Assembly: GCA_025403435.1 (NCBI GenBank)
Contig: CM046348.1
Span: forward strand, 30,708,148 to 30,772,147
Source of the DNA: Artocarpus heterophyllus
Lineage: Eukaryota > Streptophyta > Magnoliopsida > Rosales > Moraceae
Direction of reading: 5' to 3'
DNA length: 64,000 nt
Position numbers and translations under genes: made by a program. This document shows, one piece after another, positions 46,421-58,766 of the stretch (within the stretch, counting starts at the first letter, position 1; every line of letters starts with the position of its first letter). Under the pieces are notes generated by a model. The model worked only from the letters and a program-made list of their open reading frames with translations. It searched no databases and had not been told where the DNA came from.

Positions 46421-47212
46421 CTACAGAGAAACACAAACATGATTAGTTGCTCTGGAATAAGTGTCACTTGATTCCATAACCAAACAAGTTTCAATAACTA
46501 GAAGATCATACCTGCCTCCTCGAGAAAGAAAGTCCTTGTAATTTTTCTTTATGTACCCAATCTTCCCACAGTAAAGCACTTGAGCTTCTTTAGGTTTTTC
46601 TTTTTTTCTTCTTATTCTTGTCATTTGCAGGAATTGAAGATTTCCCATTCTTAGCCTTCTGCTTCCTTCCATTCCTAGGGTTAGGGTTGGAATCGGATGC
46701 AGCCGCCAAGTTAGCCTTGCCACCTGCAGGAGTTTCCTTGATCAGATTTTTGAACTCCTATAACTGCTTCATCAGCTCCATTAATGTCATATCCTATCTA
46801 TTGCTCAAATTGTATACAGCTTTAAATGGGATGAATTCCTTTGACAGAGTCTCAAAAACCATAGTCATCTATGACTCAGCATCGATATCAGCTCCATAGG
46901 CTTGAACGTCAGTGAGGTAACCCATGACTAACATCATATGCTCCTTCATAGGAGTCTCTGATTTTTGTTTGCAGTTCAAAAGTTTTCAAAGTGCTCCTTG
47001 TTGTTTTCTTGTGCCTTGGCCTCCAATATATATTTAAGATTATCTATGATTTGCTTCGCAGTCTCATAATCTTCATGTTGAGCCTGCAACATATTATTCA
47101 TGCTAGCCATAACATAACAGCGGGCCAAATACTTAGCATCTTTCCAGTGATCATACACTTGGATTTGCTTATTAGTGGATTCTTTGGTAGGTTCGGAAGG
47201 ACATAGTGTCAT
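46421..47212 (-). pseudogene. C2 gag remnant
   Basis: 47212-46976 matches the copia gag start region (DHWKDAKYLARCYVMASMNN; DYETAKQIIDNLKYILEAKA). 46723-46421 holds a decayed zinc knuckle (YCGKIGYIKKNYKDF, one Cys and the His replaced). It precedes the integrase remnant in the correct order. Confidence 0.8.
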
Positions 47213-48299
47213 CAGCGTGATTTTTAGTTTCTCAAAGAATAGGACGATATTCAGGTTCCTCTTCTAATCATTGTAATTCTCACCAGTTAATTAGTTTTTT
47301 ATCAAGTATTGAAGATAAAAGCGTTTTTAGACATTTTGATCTACAATAAAGATAAATATATCAAACATAAGCAAACATATCATAATAGTTTAGAAAGATA
47401 ACACAATCAAGTAAGCATATAATTGTGTTTATGTGTTAAAACCTTGAAAATATCATAATCCTTATAACAATAATTCCTAATTTAGAATTCAAGAAGCCAC
47501 CAAGGGGAGACTTGCCAATTCAATTAGGAATACGGATCCTCTCCAATCAATATATGCCATCTAGGACCCGTCTGATCCATCATACATTAATAATCATTTT
47601 CTTTGGCCATTAATTTTATTAACAGAGCTCCTAGCGGAGGTTAATAATAAAATTAACTTGAGTATATAACTATCATTTTAACTAGTTTATCCATGATCTA
47701 TAATCACCACCTAGGGGTGTGCAATGATAGATCATGCTAAAATAAATTATCCTTTCGAAGATTCAACTTGGTACATGATGAACTCCCTTCCTAGGGGTCG
47801 GGACTACTATGTGCTACCTATGGACCAACGATGGAGGCCGTAAGTCCTCTCTTCAAAAACCTTCCCCCACTTAATCATTTGAAAAACCAAGGTTTTATTT
47901 TAAAACATGCATGAACAATTTTTAATGAATGGCACTCCCTATTCTATATGACATGTTATCAACATACATAGCAAATCATATAATAATGCAGACAAGCAAA
48001 GTAATCATACAAAGCCACAAGTAAAATAATAATAAATAATCATAATATTATAGTTCCACCCTAGAGAAAAGAAATTAAAGAATACAACGGATCAATCAAA
48101 ACATATTATTGATTCTTTATCCTTGTATCTTCAAGTTGTATCTGTCTTCATGTGGTATCTATCTTCAAGTCGTCAATCCAGCATAGGTCAAACGCTTCAC
48201 TTTTTTTATCATCACAAAATTTCATGTTTCTTAAAATCGTCTCAAAAATAAAATCAAAACTGTACGAAAAAAATGCACCATTTCTCAAAACCCATAACT

Positions 48300-48475
48300 C
48301 TCTACCGGACTTTCGATCTGTGTGATCGGCCTGCCAGTTATAACTTATTAGCATGCTGAACTTGACAATTTAGCCTGCCGCCAAAGCTAGCTGAAATCTA
48401 CCTCGGGGATGGCCTACTGAACTGGAGCTTTGGCTTGTCGGTCTGTGACCATCAGTCTACCAAACGCTTACCGAG
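48300..48475. repeat. Degenerate GC-rich palindrome array in the C2 leader
   Basis: Several worn units of the TCGGCCTGCCGAAC kind (accggactttcgatc, atcggcctgccag, tagcctgccgcc, ggcctactgaactgg, ggcttgtcggtc) within about 175 bp of the untranslated leader between LTR-B and gag. Confidence 0.7.
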
Positions 48476-48744
48476 ATGAATTCACATTTTCCAAAAAAAT
48501 AGCTTTTATGTAGTTTTTCACTCTTATTTTCAACAATTCAAAAACATAAAAATTTAGGCACTAAGGAAAAAACAATGGAACCACTATTATCTATCTTCTA
48601 GATCCGTCTTCATTTCAAATGATTATCTAATTACAAATTTTTTACAAATTTATTAAATAATAATTCTCAGACGATGATGATAGACTGCCATCTAATTACA
48701 TGAAAAACCTAGATACACATTCTAACCGCTAAGGAACAATAACC

Positions 48745-50761
48745 TGTTAGATGTGTATGCCTCAAGAAGTAAAAATATAATATATTTTTGGAGACATTTT
48801 TATCAATAAAGAATTTATTTATTATTGATATACCAAATCTTGTCCTCTTTACGTTCATATTTGTTGAATATATGTTAAGCAAACAAAAGTTTAAGACTAT
48901 CGTTTTAAACCTTTAAGAATTGGGCATATGATAGACAGATTATGCGCAAGACACGATTCTTAAGGTGACGGTGTAAATCATAAGATCTACAATCGAAGTA
49001 AAAAGTTGGACGCTTTATTCATGAAAACATTATTATGATGTCTATATTCCTAAGGGGAGATGGTTTGTCTTGACCATCGGAGGTGAACTTCATGAATAGA
49101 AACATTGACACATTGTCATAGGTGACAATGTGTTAAATCAGGATATAAAGTGAATTGATTTAGATTAATAATTCTGTCTCAATAAATCGATTCACTTTAG
49201 ACAATTGTTTGTATTGTATCTTAATCTTGAGATGAATAGTAGGCATGTTGTCTTGACTCATGTCTTTTGATGTACTAAAGAGTGACATCCACATTTTATA
49301 GTCGTATGCATGCCGGTACATTGGAGGCATGACTCTTGATAGCGTAGACCTGCTATTCAATGATATGGAATCCATAGCTCTGTTTTAGAAGTAGTGATAT
49401 CCTCTTATATGCGTTATCCTATAATTGAAAAACTAGAGCGCTCAACCATTTGGATACATAGGTGCAACCGAATGGTATACTGTCTTTGGATGGTAAGTTT
49501 TTTGATGGTGAGATAATGGAACGTAAGATAAAAATAATCGGGAAGGTAAGATAGAACTTGTCCTTAAGCTGATTATGGATAATCCTATAGAGATATGACA
49601 CATTATGATATGTCATGGAGACTTAGCTATTTGGGCTTTGTAATTCTATATAGTTCGAGAGTGCAACTCCAACCTTTTAGTAGAGTAGCATTGGAGTTGA
49701 TAATTATGAAATGTATATTTGGGATATTGGGTTTCATAATTATCGGGAGCTTGAACTATATAAGTCTATTTGGTCCCCTTTGCTAGCTCACGAAAATCCT
49801 ATAATGATATGACGTGCTTTTCTAATAATTGGTGACTTATGTCAGATTTATCAGATTAGCTAAAATTAGGTAAAAGTAGATAATTCATGTTTGTTTATCG
49901 ATTGAATTAATTTTGTGATAAAATTAATTCAAGATAAATTTGTTGAATTATCGAGATCGGATAATTCATGCTTGTTTATCAGTTGGATTAATTTTGAAGT
50001 AATTCAAGATAAACTTATTGAATTATCAAGAATATTTATTTTCCTAGAGATTATCTAGATATGATTGTTTTAATTAGATAACTTCTCTATTGGGTTATTT
50101 GGATTAAAACTGAGGCTCTCTCCTAAGAATCTCGGGTGGAAAATAGAGATTTACAGGGATCTTTTATCGGAGGTTCGGCAAGCCGATCTTTAAGTTCGGC
50201 CTACGGATTAAAGAGGTTCGGTAGGCCAATCTGCCAATCTGGCTTGTCGACTGGGAGATAAAACGATCACACATTTTTACACATATTTTATCAGATATTG
50301 AGTCTGAGTTGAATTTTTGAGGCCTTATATGATAGGGACTGACTCTTGGGCCCAACCTCTATAAAAGGGGAGTGAGTTACTTTATTATTTAGATTAGTTG
50401 AGAAATCTAGAGCAAGACTCTGTTAGTGAGACTCTGAAACTCCCAAGAGAGCTATCGTTCACAAATCATAAATTATAGCTCTGGGTATTTCTTAATTGGT
50501 TGGAAGGAGAGCCACCTGATGGAAAAGCTGAACGCGTGAGCCCACACTCACTCCGATCAAGTATAGAGAATAACAAAGAAGGCCAGTTGGTTAAGGTCTT
50601 TTAGAGCGTTACTTCTCTTCACTGATTGTGGTAGCTCTTAAGCATTCCAAAGTTAGTAAGATCTAGTTAATTTATGCATAGAGCGTGTCAAACTTGTGTT
50701 TTGAAAAATACTCTAATATAAAAAAAATTTTAAAATTTCGCTGTGTACGATTTTTACAACA
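48745..50761 (+). repeat. Inverted solo LTR nested in the C2 leader (2017 bp)
   Basis: Full-length member of the C2 LTR family in + orientation (tgttagatgtg...tttacaaca), with the direct duplication taacc on both sides (48740-48744, 50762-50766). The leader sequence continues across it and matches the uninterrupted leader at about 54030-54060. It holds palindrome units at 50168-50255 and a TATA box at 50357-50368. Confidence 0.93.
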
Positions 50762-50981
50762 TAACCAACATAAATTAATTAATTAACAAATAATTAAATA
50801 ATAATTTAATCAACCATAATTAATTAATAAACATTCATTATATAATCTCATGACAACATATAAATATATAGAAACCCAAGCGTGCTAACTCTCAAAAAAT
50901 TAAATTCAAGCATAAGAGAGATCAAGATCATATAATTTATATATAGCATGATCACAAACTTATAAATTTACGTAAAAATAT

Positions 50982-50994
50982 GGCTTTGATACCA
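50982..50994 (-). other. Primer-binding site after LTR-B
   Basis: The minus strand reads TGGTATCAAAGCC, a one-mismatch Met-tRNA PBS, next to the LTR start at 50997. Worn equivalents lie just left of LTR-C (52090-52100) and LTR-D (about 54266-54276). Confidence 0.8.
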
Positions 50995-50996
50995 AT

Positions 50997-51904
50997 TGTT
51001 GGAAAATGAGTACGTAGAGAATTTTAAAATTTTTAAAGCAGAGTATTTTTAAAACATAAGTTAGACATCCTATATGCATAAATTAATCAGATCTTACTAA
51101 CCTTTGTATGCCGAAGAGCTCATGCAATCAATGAAGAGAAGAACGTTCTAGAAGAGCCACAACTAGTTGGTCTTCTTTGCTATTCTCTATCCACGATCGG
51201 AGTGCGTGTAAGCACATGTTGTATAGCTCTTCCATCAGTGACTCACCTTCCAACCAATTAAGAGGACCTAGAGCCAAGGTTTGTGATTATGAACAATAGC
51301 TCTTAGGCAGTTTCAGAGTATCTAACACTAGAGTACTCATTCTAAACCTCTCAACTGATTTGAATAACCAACAAAACTCACTCCCTATTTATAAAAGTCA
51401 GACCCAGGATTGGTAATTATTAGATAAGGCCTCAAAAATTTAAATTTGGATCAACTTCTGATAAAATCATATTAAAAATGCGTAATCAGATTATCGTTAG
51501 ATTAACAGGCTGAACTAACAGATTGGCATGCCGAACTTACCCCACTAGCAGGTCGAACTAGCAGACCGGCCTGTCGAACTTGCGATAATATGATCCCCGA
51601 GAATCTTTTATCTTTCACTCGAGAATCTTTAGATAGAGTCCAGGCTTTAATTCAAATAACCCAATAGAGAAGTTATATGATTAAAACAGACATGTTCAGA
51701 TAATCTCAAGGAAAATAAATATTCCTGATAATTCAACAAGTTTGTCCTCAATTAATTTACAAAATTAATTCAACCAATAAATGACATGAATCATCTGATT
51801 CTATCTAATTTCAGCCAATCAAATAATTTAACATAAGTCATCAATTCATTAGAAAAGTAAGCCATATCGTTCCAGGATTTATTATGAGCTAACAAAGGGG
51901 ACCT
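50997..51904 (-). repeat. LTR-B fragment of C2 (about 908 bp)
   Basis: The R/U5-proximal 0.9 kb of the LTR, including the palindrome units at 51516-51582. It stops abruptly after aaaggggacct, where the sequence switches to leader of another copy. Confidence 0.85.
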
Positions 51905-52103
51905 ATTTGAATCAACCATAATAATTAATAAACATTCACCATATAATCTTATGACAATATATAAATATATAGAAACTCTAGAGTGTCAACTTTATAAAAA
52001 AAATTAAATTCAAGTATAGGGGTGATCAAGATCACATAATTTATATATAGAGCATGGTCACAAACTTGTAAATTTATATAAAAACCATGACTCTAATACC
52101 AAT
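51905..52103 (-). repeat. C2 leader fragment and worn PBS
   Basis: Matches the leader sequence at 50800-50996 and 54075-54278. It joins LTR-B to LTR-C and ends with ctctaatacca, a decayed PBS. Confidence 0.8.
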
Positions 52104-54016
52104 TGTTAGGAAAACGAGTACACAATGGAATTTTAAAAATTTTAAATTAGAGTATTTTTAAAACATAAGTTTGACATACTATATGCATAAATCAATCAAA
52201 TCTTACAACCCTTTGTATGCCAAAAAACTCCTACAATCAGGGAAGAGAAAAACATTCCAGAAGAGCCTCAACCAACTAGTCTTCTTTGCTATTCTTTATC
52301 CACAATTGGAGTGTGTGTGGGCACACGTCATACAGCTCTTCTCTAATGACTCTCCTCCAACCAATTGAGAAAACCTAGAGCCAAGGTATCCACCATGTCA
52401 AAAATAGGTATCCATGATTGTGAACAATATCCCTCAACGAGTATCAAAGTATCTACCACAAAAGTTCTCACTCTTAACTTCTCAATTGATTTAAATAACT
52501 AAGAAAACTCACTTCTTATTTATAGAGGTCAGACCATAAGGCCTCAAAATTCAAATCTAGATCAACTTCTAATAAAATCACGTCAAAAATACGTAATCAA
52601 ATTATCGTTAAATCGGTAGGCTTAACTAACGGATTGGCTTGCTAAACTTGCTCCATCGACATGCCAAACTTATGATAATATGATCCTTGAAAATCTTTTA
52701 TTTCCCACTCGATATTTTTTGGATAGAGCATCAGTTTTAATACAAATAACCTAATAGAGAATTTATTTGATTAAAATAGTACCTGGATAATTTCAAGGAA
52801 AATAAATATTCCTAATAATTCAACAAATTTATCTTGAATTAATTTGCAAAATTAATTTAACTGATAAGCAGACATGAATTATCTGATCTTATCAAATTTT
52901 AGCCAATCTAATAATTTAACATAAGTCACCAATTTATTTAGCATGCTGTATCGTACATGATTTATTATGAGCTAATAAAGGGGACCTGATAGACCTATAT
53001 AGTTCAAGCTCTGATAATTATAAAATATAATATCTCAAATACACATTTTATAATTGCCACTTTAACGTTACTCCATTAAAAGCTTAGAGTCATACTCTCT
53101 AACTATATAAAATTACAAAGCCAAAATTAGCTAAGTGTTCGTGGCATATCATAATGTGTCATATCCCCATAAGATATTCATAATCGGCTTAAAGATAAAT
53201 TCCATCTTACCTTCCCAATTATTTTTGTCTTACGTTCCGTTATCTTACCATTGGAAAACTTACCATCTAAGGATAGTATACCATTGAGTTATACCTATAC
53301 ATCCAAATGATTAAGCGCTCCAGTTTTTAAATTATAGAATAACACATATAAGAGAATATCATTGACTCCACTAATAGAGCTATGGATTCCATGTCTATAA
53401 ATAACAAGTCCATGCTATCAAGAGTCACTGTCTCCAACATACCAGTATAGCGTACCATCACAAAATCAAGACATCACCTTTTGGTACATCAAAATGCATA
53501 AGACAAGATAACAAGCCCATTAGTTATTTCAGGATTAAGACACAATACATATGATTGTCTAAAGTAAATTGATTTGCATAGATAGAATTATTAACCTAAA
53601 TCAATTCCACTTTATGTCCTAATCTAATACATCGTCACCTATGACATTATGCTAATGTTTCTCCTCGAGGAGTCCAACTCTGATGGTCAAGACAAGCCAT
53701 CTCTTGTCAAGGATGTAGACAACATAATAATCTTAGCATGAATAAAGTGTCCCAACTTTATTTCCTCGATTATAGATCTTATGATTTAGACTATCACCTT
53801 TAGAATCATGTTTTCTGCATAATATGTCTGTCATATGCTTGATTCTTAAAGATTTAGACTGACAGTCTCAGACATTTGTTTGCTTAACATACATTCGACA
53901 AGTATGAACGTAAAGAGGACAATATTTAGTATATGACCAATAAATAATTTTTTATTGATAAAATGTCTCCAAAAACATATTATAATATTTTACTCCTTAG
54001 GGCATACATGTCTAAC
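52104..54016 (-). repeat. LTR-C of C2 (about 1.9 kb)
   Basis: Near full-length LTR, more diverged than LTR-A; its palindrome units (52614-52672) are worn. On the right it meets leader sequence (gcattttaacctctaagg) equal to the region just before the nested solo LTR. Confidence 0.88.
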
Positions 54017-54278
54017 GCATTTTAACCTCTAAGGAACCATAACCGGCACAAATTAATTAATTAGCAAATAATTAAATAAGAATTTAATCAACCATAATTA
54101 ATTAATAAAAATCCACTATATAATCTCATGACAACATATAAATATATAAAAACCCTAGAGTGTCAACTCTCTAAAAAAATTAAATTCAAGTATAGGAGAG
54201 ATCAAGATCACATAATTTATATATAGCACGATCACAAACTCGTAAATTTATGTAAAAACTATGTCTCTGATGCCAATT

Positions 54279-54723
54279 TTTGGAAAAACGAGTGCGTAGT
54301 GAAATTTTAAAAAATTTTATATTAGAGTATTTTTTAAAACACAAGTTTGACATGCTATATACATAAATCAATTAAATCTTACTAAACTTTGTATGCCGAA
54401 GAGCTCCTGTAATCAGGGATATAGACAACATAATAATCTTAGCATGAATAAAGTGCCTAACTTTATTCCCTTGATTACGGATCTTATGATTTAGGCCATC
54501 ACCTTTAGAATCATGTCTTTCGCATAATCTGTCCATTATATGCCTGATTCTTAATGGTTTAGACTGACAGTCTTAGACTTTTGTTTGCTTAACATACATG
54601 TAACAAATATAAGCGTAAAGAGGACAATATTTGGTATATGAGCAATAAATAAATTCTTTATTTATAAAATATCTCTAAAAATGTATTACAACATTTTACT
54701 CCTTAGGGCATACATGTCTAACA
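54279..54723 (-). repeat. LTR-D of C2, internally deleted outer 5' LTR
   Basis: About 134 bp of one LTR end is joined directly to about 310 bp of the other (switch near 54419), with some 1.55 kb missing. Its outer end is followed by attag, matching the flank of LTR-A. Confidence 0.85.
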
Positions 54724-54728
54724 ATTAG

Positions 54729-55105
54729 CCCCATGAATTAATACCACTAACAATTTGTGTCTTATGAATAAATTAGTTTACTAGTTTGGATGTTTCTATT
54801 CTTAATACCATCATGAATTGCATTATCTCCTCTTTGATTATTATTGATCTTTGGTATTCCAAAAGCTTAATATAACCCCCCAACAACACTCCATCAATAA
54901 TATTTTATTGTTGTAACTCAAGGGTTTTAGCCTCTCCACATTATGATTCTTGACATATATATATGGCCTTTGAGAGCTTGTATTTGTACATGATATGAGA
55001 TGATAGATAACAAAATTGTTTCTCTTTATTTCTCTTATGTCTCTCTATTTTATGCTTTATAATTTATATCTTTGCATTTGTTTTATAACACGTTATCAAC
55101 ATGAG
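54729..55105 (+). repeat. Possible LTR end and PBS of another copia element
   Basis: A TATA-like run (acatatatatatgg, about 54952) is followed about 130 bp later by ttataacacgttatcaacat (55084-55103). This resembles the LTR end plus PBS ACACGTTATCAGCACGA that I recall from several plant copia elements. No second LTR was found, so this is tentative. Confidence 0.35.
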
Positions 55106-56590
55106 ACTCTGGCTATTTTTATTGTAAGGGCATTTGAAATTCTACAAAATTTAAAGATCATCTCGGATGTTAGTACCTTGTCTTTGACGTGTGTTAAGTA
55201 TTCTTCATGATATCCCAACTATATGTTGAGGATGAACAGGTAATACATACCTAATATGATTATTGTGTGTATTATCTAATACAACTTTATATACTATTAT
55301 TTGAAGATAAAAATGCTTAATCAGATCCTCTGATTTCATACTTGAATATGTGTTACAAATAAAAGGTCTTGAATGTTGGTTATTATCACTCTTTGGATGG
55401 TATATTGTAATTTTATATATTTATATTTGCATATATTGTTATGGAAGAAATTTGTAGAGATTTTGACACATGCTTTCATATTATATCTACAAAACTATTG
55501 TTTGGCTATGCTTTTTATATATTTACTTTGAGTAGTGAGCAATATATATTTTTTTCTTACGTTTGAGAGCTCATCTTGTATTGCTTATGAAAATATTTTC
55601 CTACTATATTATTATTTTTGCATTTTTGCAAACCATATTAGTTTGTAAAATTTCTTTATCATTATTTATTTTGATTCAATGATCATGAAAATACAATCAT
55701 CTTTTTTTGTTTGGTTATTTTAAAGTCAAGAAATTGATGGTACTTTATCATCATAAATGACAATTCATCTATCATAATTGTATAAGTGTGTTTTGAATGT
55801 TATAATTGTATAAATAAACATGCCATGCTATTACAATTAAATTCTTTTTTTTTTAGTACTAAAACCTTTATGCCATCATCTTAATATCAAATGGTATTGT
55901 TTGGTTCAAGATTTTATTTGTTATATTAGCACAATATTTGTCTAAATTGTACTCATTTATAATATGTTTTTATGTTTTTATATTATTTGCAAGAATCTAA
56001 AAATACTCTCTAGCTAATATTTGAAACTTACATTGACATAAATATAAATTGTATTAGCACTTAATTTTTGAGGCCATAATTAAAGAGCCATTAATTTTGG
56101 CTAATTGGCTCCACATGTTCCATGAAATGAATACATACTATTGCAATTATTGATGCAATTATGATGAGATAGTAAAAAGGTGATTTATATTAGACATGGC
56201 CTTTTAGTATTGACAACATAATTTGAAATGACCATATATTTTGTCTAATTATTATTGCACATTTCAAGTGAATACAAATCTAATGGCTATGAGATTTTTG
56301 AAATTTGTCAACATCCCCGCTATCAAAGAAAGCCATAAAGTACGACTGAAAAGTGAAAAAAATGTATTGTTAAGAGCAATTAAAAAGTTTGTAATATTGC
56401 TCTCATAGATAATCAAATTTAGTTCGCTTGACATGTGATATAGAAAGGCTTCAATACATACTCGTTGTACGTCTAAATGTCAATACCAAGCCTACATCAA
56501 GGGAGAAATTTTCATCCATTTGTTATAAAAATATTATTATGACATATAAAATAGCTATAGTAGTGCCTCCGTGAAGGACATATCTAATTG
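55106..56590. other. AT-rich region without recognisable genes
   Basis: No reading frame with known motifs on either strand. Possibly decayed retroelement interior, but nothing diagnostic is visible. Confidence 0.5.
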
Positions 56591-56749
56591 AACGTTCAAA
56601 ATATAAATGTGATCTTATAAAGCCAAAATGGAGAAAAAGCTAGAGAAAGAGTTGAGCTATTGATTGTGTCCTCTTTGTTTGATCCAAGTTTATTTAATCG
56701 AGTGTAATATGATATTATGATATAAAAATCCTCCAAGTTTGAAAAAGTC

Positions 56750-57370
56750 ACATATAATAACCAAAAGTGGAAATGTGATACCTTTCTCTTGAACACACAT
56801 GGTCATAAGTTCTTTGATTGACCATTTATCTTTATGTGTGTTGTAAGAGATCTTAAAAGGTGCATACTACTGTGGAAGAGTATTCAGAATGTAATGTACA
56901 AGGAAAGACTTAGACATATCAACCTCAAGAGTCTTTAATTGAGCCACAATATCCCACATTCACATTGATGTGCTCATGCACACCATGAATACTAGTAAGC
57001 TTCATGGGTGAGAATTTCATAATTAGGGTGCTAGCTAATGCCTTGTCTGAAGACTCAAATTGCTCATCAATAGCCATCAGCAAATCCTGGACATTATTAT
57101 GCTAATAACAGAACCACGAATACTAGTAGAGATCTTGGTCTTTATGAACATTATACTGAGGATAATTAGATCACTTCCATTTTTCATATCGATCAACATC
57201 ATCTGGTTGACTGGTTTTCAGTAACAACAAGTAGTTGATCTTTACGGATAGCATAATCAATACCCATCCATCCCAAATGAAGGAGAATTCCCTCCTTCCA
57301 AACCTTATAGTTATCTTTAATTCATGAATGTCACATTTAAAATTAGAGTAATTCACGTGTTGTATAATTG
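56750..57370 (-). pseudogene. Copia gag remnant (third copia family, C3)
   Basis: Translating the minus strand through stops gives DDVDRYEKWKRS, LLMAIDEQFESSDKALAST, LIMKFSPMKLTSIHGVHEHI and, further on, YNTHKDKWSINE-like sequence. This is the UBN2-type capsid of plant copia elements. Several stops and frameshifts; pol is absent. Confidence 0.78.
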
Positions 57371-58752
57371 CATAAAATTAAACATATATGTTTATGTCAA
57401 AAAATTGAGGCTAATAACAATATATCATGCTTACCAATGTAAATCATGCTACAAGAATATGAATCAATGACATAAAAATTTTCTGTGGGCTAAATGTTTA
57501 ATTCAAATAGATTCGTATATAACCTTACGATGAAACTATCAAATTATATTCCATTTCTGAATCCTTGTGAGTAAATTAAGAAAAATAATTTGATATTTGA
57601 CTCTAATTAATCATACAAATATAATAAAAATTCTTGTGAAATAAAATTTATTATATTACATATGATTAATCAGAACTAATGTCATTATACTATATGTGAT
57701 TAAAACACTTAATGTATAATTTTGCATAATTAACGATGCTATGGCTACTCTTTAATTAATTAAAAATTATACAAATCACTTGACATTTAATTTCATGCAT
57801 AAATATTCACAAAAATAGCATGCATCAATTTATGACAAAATTTAATGATACATACGAGATTAATTATGCATAAAATATAGGCATTACTAAAATAAATACC
57901 AAAATTTCCCACAAAATGTAAATAAAAGATTTTGGCTTTTACATAATTTTATTTTAGAAATGCTAATTAATAAATTTTGAAAAATATCAAATTTTAAAAT
58001 TATTGCAAAATTTCATATTCAATTTCTATAAAAATGCAAAACATAATTAAAAAACGAGTTCTAGTGAGGCCTGACAAGTCATTCAGGAAAAAAAATGCAC
58101 ATTTTCTACTCAGAAAACGACACGTCATTTTGCCCTTAATGAGTAAAAAAAATGACGTGTTGTTTTACAATATGAAAGGAAGCCCAACCAAGGAAAACGA
58201 CATGACGTTTTTGTTTCTAAAGGAAAAACAACATGTTGTTTTATATAATGATTGATAGCCTTCTCATTTGTCAAAAGACATGTCATTTTTTTGCCGTCTT
58301 CAACCTTGAGCCGGGTCTATTTGACTCGAAACAGACTCAGATGGATTGACTCTCAGATCCATCTATTTCTAAGCCTCTTGGACACCAAAAATGACATTTT
58401 AAAATATAGAACTCATAGAAATCTAATTTCTAATGATTTCTAACATTAATCAGCATCAAAAATTTTTAAATCAATCTTGCAAAAGATTTTGGGGTCGTAA
58501 GATCCAGTTATGACCTAGTTGGTGAATTGTGTATTTCTAAGCCTTATATATAGACACCGAGATTCTCGTTTAAAATCACAGAATTGTTAGAAATCCAATT
58601 TCCCAATGATCCCTAACCTTATTTTTAATCAAAAAATTGTCTAAAATAATTTTTTCAAAATTTTGGTTTGTTTTGTAACCGTCATTGCAAAATGTGAAAA
58701 AACAAAAGTCATTCAAACCAACAAATTCACATCAAGGTAGAGGCAAACAATT
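57371..58752 (-). other. C3 leader region with palindrome array
   Basis: Non-coding sequence between the gag remnant and the PBS. It includes the ACGT-palindrome array at 58095-58290 and otherwise AT-rich DNA. Confidence 0.5.
58095..58290. repeat. Array of AACGACATGTCGTTTT-like palindromes
   Basis: Five related units: aaacgacacgtcatttt, aatgacgtgttgtttt, aacgacatgacgttttt, aacaacatgttgtttt and aagacatgtcatttttt, spaced about 30-50 bp. Several contain the bZIP core TGACG/ACGT. Confidence 0.75.
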
Positions 58753-58764
58753 GCTCTGATACCA
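58753..58764 (-). other. Primer-binding site of C3
   Basis: The minus strand reads TGGTATCAGAGC, exact Met-tRNA type. The LTR would start at 58767 (tgtaagaagtc on +). The right end and the partner LTR were not found. Confidence 0.7.
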
Positions 58765-58766
58765 AA

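Larger units (their letters stand above)
41844..54723 (-). mobile_element. Nested, decayed Ty1/copia complex C2
   Basis: The outer boundaries are an LTR starting tgttggaaaa at 41844 and an LTR ending tgtctaaca at 54723. The same 5-bp duplication attag is outside both (41839-41843 and 54724-54728), so one insertion defines the block. Reading the minus strand 5' to 3': LTR-D (internally deleted), leader, LTR-C, leader fragment, LTR-B fragment, PBS and leader with a nested inverted solo LTR, gag-pol remnant, PPT, LTR-A. The repeated LTR-leader units indicate unequal recombination or repeated insertion into its own kind. Confidence 0.88.
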
